Of a stretch of 64,000 nucleotides of DNA, positions 59,401-64,000 are shown one piece after another (positions within the stretch are counted from its first letter, which is position 1; the number at the start of each line of letters is the position of its first letter). The position numbers were made by a program, and so were the translations under genes. The notes under the pieces were generated by a model. The model did no database searches. It was not told the origin of the DNA and was given only the letters and a program-made list of their open reading frames with translations. Origin of the DNA: Roseibacterium elongatum DSM 19469. GTDB lineage: Bacteria; Pseudomonadota; Alphaproteobacteria; Rhodobacterales; Rhodobacteraceae. The DNA is taken from positions 1,097,001-1,161,000 of the forward strand of contig NZ_CP004372.1 of NCBI RefSeq assembly GCF_000590925.1, written 5' to 3'.

Positions 59401-60609
59401 TCAGTTTCGGAAACTAACATTCACGACGTCACCGGGTAACAGCAGGGTGTCCGGCCGTGCGTCGATCTCTTGGGATTGCCCACCGATTTGGCGGAAAATG
59501 ACAATGCGCGGAACGGTCGTGGGCGCTTCGTCAAGGGCCACGGTCGTCGGAACCGCCGAACTCAGCTCGATCCGGACCCGCAGCTGCGCGACCTGTTGAG
59601 ACAGCTCTTGCAGGCGTGCCTGGATTTCAAGCGCGCGCTCGCGCATGGCCTGATTGCGCTCGAGGACCAGTTCACGCCGCGAAGCTTCCGCTTCCAATCG
59701 CTCCGCCTGCACATCCCCCAACCTTTCGATCGCCTGCAGATACAGCCGACGCGTGGTTGTCAGCAACTCGCTCGACACGATGCGCCGCGCCACGAGGCCT
59801 TCGACACGCTCGACTTCGGCGGCTTCGGTTTCGGCGATTTCGGTCATCGTCTCTTCATGGCGAAGCGCTGCGATGACCCGTGCCTCCGCCTCTTGCACCG
59901 AGGTATCGAGGAACGTGATCTCTTCGCTCAGGATGTCCCCAGAGGTCTGGACCTGGCTACGGGCAAGGGCAATCGCCTCCTCGATCAGATCTGCCGGCGC
60001 ATTGAGTGCCTGGAGGTCGGACAGGTCGAGTTCATCGCTACCGGCAAGGATGGCTTCATGAACCGCCATTTCCGCAAGCAATCCGATCAGATCGGCCATC
60101 AGCACCCTAGGATGGTTCCGCAGTTCCGATCCGGAAATGGAACCTTGATCCGCAATCGCAAGCCCGGATGCCGCGGCGATCCCCTGCCGAACCGTCATGC
60201 CTATCTGGAACGATTGTTGACCGGGGCTGTTGATCGCGCCGTCGAAATACACCGGGCGATACTCCACGACGTCGATCAACACCTCTTCGGGTTCGATCGA
60301 GACCAGGAGGTATTCACCATTCACGCGCTCTCGATACACGGCGCCGGTCATCAAACTGGGAATTTGTTCCCGCAATTCGTTGATGGTTTGACCGCCGACA
60401 TTGAGTTCCCCGAGCAGCGGAAGGTGAACGGCACCGTCGATTCCAACCTGAACCTGCCGATCATACGTGGGGTTAGCCAGGAAGGTGACGCTCAGCCGGT
60501 CACCTGGGCCGATCAGATAGCGATCCTGCGCCGTTGCGGCCGTGCCAACCATGAGCCAGAGAGTAACACCTGCGCAAAAAACTCGAGCCATCATACGGGC
60601 TAATGTCAT
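59401..60609 (-). CDS. Polysaccharide export protein (Wza/ExoF-like)
   Basis: 402 residues with a signal peptide (hydrophobic core FCAGVTLWLMVGTAATA). An N-terminal polysaccharide-export domain (YLIGPGDRLSVTFL, then DGAVHLPLLGELNVGG), an SLBB-type beta-grasp segment (VYFDGAINSPGQQSF), and a long helical coiled coil (about residues 190-340) follow, then a short strand-rich end. The coiled coil resembles the ExoF branch rather than Wza. It would form the outer part of the export channel paired with the co-polymerase. TAAGGACGTAGGACT precedes the ATG. Confidence 0.87.
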   Translation of the reverse strand: MTLARMMARVFCAGVTLWLMVGTAATAQDRYLIGPGDRLSVTFLANPTYDRQVQVGIDGAVHLPLLGELNVGGQTINELREQIPSLMTGAVYRERVNGEYLLVSIEPEEVLIDVVEYRPVYFDGAINSPGQQSFQIGMTVRQGIAAASGLAIADQGSISGSELRNHPRVLMADLIGLLAEMAVHEAILAGSDELDLSDLQALNAPADLIEEAIALARSQVQTSGDILSEEITFLDTSVQEAEARVIAALRHEETMTEIAETEAAEVERVEGLVARRIVSSELLTTTRRLYLQAIERLGDVQAERLEAEASRRELVLERNQAMRERALEIQARLQELSQQVAQLRVRIELSSAVPTTVALDEAPTTVPRIVIFRQIGGQSQEIDARPDTLLLPGDVVNVSFRN

Positions 60610-60682
60610 AGTCCTACGTCCTTAAATTCCATCAACAGACCGTTGCATGATTCGGCCATTATCTTAACGAAGAAATTCTAGT

Positions 60683-61879
60683 CTATCGCGCGCTGGGCCC
60701 CCGTGTGACTGACGCGATCAGGTCGAGATAGGCCTTGGTGACGGCGTCGTGCCCAAAATCCATGGCGCGGGACGATGCCTTGGACGCATAGCGCTTGCGT
60801 GTGGCGTCATCTCCCATGACGGCGATCGCCTCGGCCATGGCTGCGCGATCCTCCATCGGGACCAACAATCCGTGTGCTTCGTCGGGCCAGGGGGCATGCC
60901 GCGCGGACACGCTGGCCAGGACATCCGCCGGGCCGGATGGGCAGTCCGTCGCGATGACCGGGCAGCCGACAGACATCGCCTCGATCAGGGTGTTCGGGAA
61001 ACCTTCGGCGCGCGATGCCGATACCAAAGCGCGTGCGCGCGCCATGATCGGATAGGGGTTTTCAACGAAACCCGCGAAATGCACCCGATCCGACACCCCA
61101 AGCTGTTCGGCCTTCTCGTTCAGGGCCTCGAGCTCGGGACCTTGGCCCAGAAGCACCAGTGACGACGACGTTTCCGACTGCGCGAATGCCTCTATGAGAA
61201 GGCTGAAATTCTTGTTGGGCACCAGCCGCCCAACACCAAGGAAGAAGTCTGCGGGCAGTGGGATCGTCGGCGGCGCTTTGGCCATGGCATTCAGCTTGCT
61301 GGCATCGATCGGATTTCCGATGACCGACATACGCGATCTTGGCACACCGAACCGCCCGGCTAGATCGTCGGCGACCCCGCTGCTGACGGGTATGACACGG
61401 GCCGCTTTCGGATAGGTTCGCGTTGTGATCCATGCCAACAGCGGCTCGGCGCGGGACCCGGCAATATGGCTCGAGGTGTTCACGCGCTCGCTGATGATGG
61501 CATGGTGGCCGAAACGGTAGGCGAGTAAAACATTGATCACATTGGCGCGGGCCAGAAAGCTGATGCAGACATCCGGGCGACGATCCGCCCCCGACCAATG
61601 CCGGAAAAGCTGGACCAGGCTGCGCGCCATCTTCTGCCTGCCATCCAGAGTGACGATCCTGAGGCCTTCGGGCAGGGCTTGTTTCCTGGGAAGATCGTCC
61701 AGCAGGATGAGGTCGACATCGCAGCCATCCAGGTGCGGTTGCAAATGCCCAAGCAGGTTGGCCATTGCCCGTTCGGCGCCTCCGCCCTCCATCGAGTTGA
61801 TGAGAAATGAAATGCGTGTGCCCGGTGCCACGCGTGGCACCGATGCGATTTCGCTTGGACGATCGCGATCAGTTTTCAT
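60683..61879 (-). CDS. Glycosyltransferase family 4
   Basis: 398 residues. N-terminal loop SMEGGGAERAMANLL, central VGRLVPNKNFSLLIEAF, and the donor-binding motif SRAEGFPNTLIEAMSVGCPV give a GT4 assignment. The sugar and linkage are unknown. It overlaps the polymerase gene by 11 bases and lies 73 bases upstream of the exporter in the same reverse operon. Confidence 0.9.
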   Translation of the reverse strand: MKTDRDRPSEIASVPRVAPGTRISFLINSMEGGGAERAMANLLGHLQPHLDGCDVDLILLDDLPRKQALPEGLRIVTLDGRQKMARSLVQLFRHWSGADRRPDVCISFLARANVINVLLAYRFGHHAIISERVNTSSHIAGSRAEPLLAWITTRTYPKAARVIPVSSGVADDLAGRFGVPRSRMSVIGNPIDASKLNAMAKAPPTIPLPADFFLGVGRLVPNKNFSLLIEAFAQSETSSSLVLLGQGPELEALNEKAEQLGVSDRVHFAGFVENPYPIMARARALVSASRAEGFPNTLIEAMSVGCPVIATDCPSGPADVLASVSARHAPWPDEAHGLLVPMEDRAAMAEAIAVMGDDATRKRYASKASSRAMDFGHDAVTKAYLDLIASVTRGPSAR

Positions 61880-63170
61880 GCAGACCCGATCGATACATCA
61901 AGGAAGGGTGGGGGTGTGTCGAAAAGCGTTGCGGCAGGAACTCGGCGTCGGGCGCATCGCGCAGTTTTGCGAATGTCGCAACCAACAGCACCCAGTAGAT
62001 GCTGTTGTGCTCCAACAGGAACGAGCCGGCCACATTCCCCACCAGCGAAAAGAGGACCAAGGTCAACGCCAGTGCCGAAAGCTCGGGTTTGGCGTTGCGC
62101 ATCAGGTTGCCGAATGCCCGCGCCCCCAGCCAGGCGATGAAGAACAGTGTCAGGCCGACGCCGATATAACCCACATCGACCAGCAAATCGAGAAAGCCAT
62201 TATGCGCGTGGCCGACATCGGCCCCGGTCAGGGCCGTCAGTCGCGGGCCGATGATGATCCAACCGGCACCATAGCCGCCCCCCGCGACGCTTGTGCTGCC
62301 CAGTGCAACGATCACCCCTTCCCAGATGACCGTTCGACCCGTGAGGGTGGCGTCCCGCCCAAGCAGGTGCAGTGTATACTCAAAGATCATCTGGGCAGAC
62401 ACCGCGGAGATCACCGCGACAGGGAGTGCCATCAGAATCAACAGGGAACGGCCCGCCGGCGACATGCGCCGCATGGCGAGAAACAGCGCGATGCCAAACG
62501 GAATCGTCGCGGCGAGCAGGACCGCCTGCGACGAATTCGATCTCAGCACCATCAGTCCGGCGATGGCCAAGATCGGTAGCATCAGCCACCGACCATAACG
62601 GCCCCCGGTATCGAAAACGAACCCTAGCACAACGATCGATGCGGTCAGCGCGATCACACGGCCAAAATCGTTCTTGTGACCGAAAAGGCCCCGCCAGCTG
62701 CCGGCGTGGTGTGCGGCGATCTCGTCATAGGATTGATGAATGCCCTTCGCCGGGTTGAGCTGAATGTTGGCGAAGTTGGCGAGTATGATCACCGCCGAGG
62801 CCAGCACAACAAGATGAAACAGTTGCTTCGGCGAAAACCGAAAGGCGATCCAGAATGCAAAGGCCGTGGTCAACCCCAGGCTGCCAACACGTCGCAAGGT
62901 CAGGTCCGGGGCGGCCGTCCATGCAAGGGTGGCAAGCGCAAACAACACGGGCAGGATCGATGCCCAGTACAATGAGAATATGCGTGAGAGCGATCCCTTG
63001 ATGGTCAGCAAGGCGATGCCACCGAACAGGCCAAGCGACGCACCCAGCAGCTGCACCATTGGGGCCGTTTCCGAGCCTTGCGGTGTCAGGGCCGTTGTCA
63101 GGGTGCCGGACATGAAGAACAGGCCGAACATCGCGATGGCGTATTCAATGCTGCGCATCGGTGTGTTCAT
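61869..63170 (-). CDS. O-antigen ligase/polymerase family membrane protein (Wzy/ExoQ-like)
   Basis: 433 residues with about 11-12 membrane helices and a large periplasmic loop ending in a Wzy-C-type region (WRGLFGHKNDFGRV, then LTGRTVIWEGVI, then VGHAHNGFLDLLVDVGY). The H-x-H-N motif is typical of the family. It likely joins repeat units into long chains or ligates them. It overlaps both neighbours (ATGA with the right-hand glycosyltransferase). Confidence 0.88.
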   Translation of the reverse strand: MNTPMRSIEYAIAMFGLFFMSGTLTTALTPQGSETAPMVQLLGASLGLFGGIALLTIKGSLSRIFSLYWASILPVLFALATLAWTAAPDLTLRRVGSLGLTTAFAFWIAFRFSPKQLFHLVVLASAVIILANFANIQLNPAKGIHQSYDEIAAHHAGSWRGLFGHKNDFGRVIALTASIVVLGFVFDTGGRYGRWLMLPILAIAGLMVLRSNSSQAVLLAATIPFGIALFLAMRRMSPAGRSLLILMALPVAVISAVSAQMIFEYTLHLLGRDATLTGRTVIWEGVIVALGSTSVAGGGYGAGWIIIGPRLTALTGADVGHAHNGFLDLLVDVGYIGVGLTLFFIAWLGARAFGNLMRNAKPELSALALTLVLFSLVGNVAGSFLLEHNSIYWVLLVATFAKLRDAPDAEFLPQRFSTHPHPSLMYRSGLHEN

Positions 63171-64000
63171 TCCCAGGCCCTCGCCAGAAAGGCGTCAGCG
63201 ACCTCGGACATCTGATATCTTTCGGCAATGCGCGCGATGCGTTCGGATTGCAGGTTCAAGGACGCGGCATCTTGCGCGTCGAGCACCGAACGGATGGCCA
63301 TCGCCATGGCCTCAGGGTCGCCAATCGGTGTGATGCGGTCGGGAAATTCACGGCCGAGAATTTCCCGCGCGCCGCCGCCAAGACAATCCGTCGAGATCGC
63401 GGGAATGCCTGCTGCGACCGCTTCGATCAAGGCGTTCGGGAATCCTTCGGTCACGGAACTGATGATGAAGAGATCGGCGGCCACGAGATACCTGAAGCGG
63501 TCCATGCGGTACCCGAGGAAGTCGACGCGATCTTCGATGCCCAGCTCTCTGGCCAGATCTTCCAGTTTCTGCCTCTCCGGACCTTCGCCCAGAATGATCA
63601 GGCGCAGATCGCTGCCGGATTGTGCAACAGCGCGCAGCATCGTTGCGTAGTCCTTTTGCGGCATCAAACGCCCGATGGCGATGGCTGTGGGTTTGTCGTC
63701 ATCAAACCAGGGGTGCCCGGTCGGCGCGGCGCGCGCGTCGTCCAACTGCGCCGCATCGGGTGCCGCATTATGGATGACGCCGGTTGCTTCTTTGGGCAGG
63801 CTGGCGAACTCGGCGATATCTCTGGTCACCAGATCGGTGTTTCCGATAACGGCATGGGCTTTGGGATAAAGATGCCGGACCAGAGCGTTCATCGCGACGC
63901 GCCGAAGCGGGTCCATGCCGCGCAGCAAGGCAGTGTACTGGTTCCGCTCGCACACGATGACCCGCGTCCCCGTTCGCGCAAGACGGGCTGCAACCAAGGC
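63167..64000 (-). CDS. Glycosyltransferase family 4, truncated by the window edge
   Basis: The frame is open through base 64000, so the N-terminal part is outside the window; 277 codons are seen. The donor site VTEGFPNALIEAVAAGIPAIS and AIGRLMPQKDYATMLRA identify a GT4 enzyme. The TTG at 63997 is an internal codon, not a proven start. It ends with an ATGA overlap into the polymerase gene, making it part of the same reverse operon. Confidence 0.9.
   Translation of the reverse strand, partial: ALVAARLARTGTRVIVCERNQYTALLRGMDPLRRVAMNALVRHLYPKAHAVIGNTDLVTRDIAEFASLPKEATGVIHNAAPDAAQLDDARAAPTGHPWFDDDKPTAIAIGRLMPQKDYATMLRAVAQSGSDLRLIILGEGPERQKLEDLARELGIEDRVDFLGYRMDRFRYLVAADLFIISSVTEGFPNALIEAVAAGIPAISTDCLGGGAREILGREFPDRITPIGDPEAMAMAIRSVLDAQDAASLNLQSERIARIAERYQMSEVADAFLARAWE

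Overview
The window is GC-rich chromosome of a photosynthetic alphaproteobacterium, almost certainly Rhodobacterales (Rhodobacteraceae). Evidence: an aerobic-type bacteriochlorophyll cyclase (acsF) in the order acsF-puhE-hemA-cycA, a bchODI-crtA block divergent from crtIB-tspO, spheroidene monooxygenase (spheroidenone-type carotenoids), paired PpsR-type operators, a glutathione-dependent formaldehyde route, and families typical of this order (DUF6478, I78, Hint and RTX-acyltransferase proteins). No rRNA, tRNA, CRISPR array, intact transposase or phage module was seen.

Layout. 1-11083: one end of a photosynthesis gene cluster. acsF (cut by the left edge), puhE, hemA and cycA run forward; bchO, bchD, bchI and crtA form a tightly overlapping reverse operon; crtI, crtB and tspO run forward from a shared control region with two TGT-N12-ACA sites. 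11136-16690: reverse housekeeping operon rimP-nusA-ylxR/L7Ae-infB, with a promoter and a terminator-bearing leader in front of rimP. 16720-29310: mixed metabolism (class III alcohol dehydrogenase, S-formylglutathione hydrolase, NYN/LOTUS RNA-binding protein, a TetR operon with twin operators, AEC and MFS transporters, ZapE, two HupE-like proteins). 29354-36624: folC-accD, a CPBP protease, ilvD, and a lipoprotein plus small Rhodobacterales proteins. 36707-46000: FadH-like dienoyl-CoA reductase, a decayed Hint-domain gene beside an intact HlyC-like acyltransferase, argG, ilvA, an Hpt protein divergent from a response regulator/PP2C phosphatase, and a NUDIX hydrolase. 46063-64000: cell-surface polysaccharide genes: kdsD, ugd, an ExoY-like sugar transferase, three glycosyltransferases (one cut by the right edge), a Wzy-like polymerase, a Wza/ExoF-like export protein, a Wzc-like co-polymerase with a degenerate kinase site, a flippase and two sulfotransferases, suggesting a sulfated exopolysaccharide.

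Sequence quality. Five genes carry single-base frameshifts (rimP, folC, ilvD, a secreted protein and the PP2C regulator), two of them in homopolymer runs. Because rimP, folC and ilvD are housekeeping genes, residual assembly errors are the simplest explanation for most. The DUF1330 gene (two in-frame stops) and the Hint gene (internal deletion) look like real decay.
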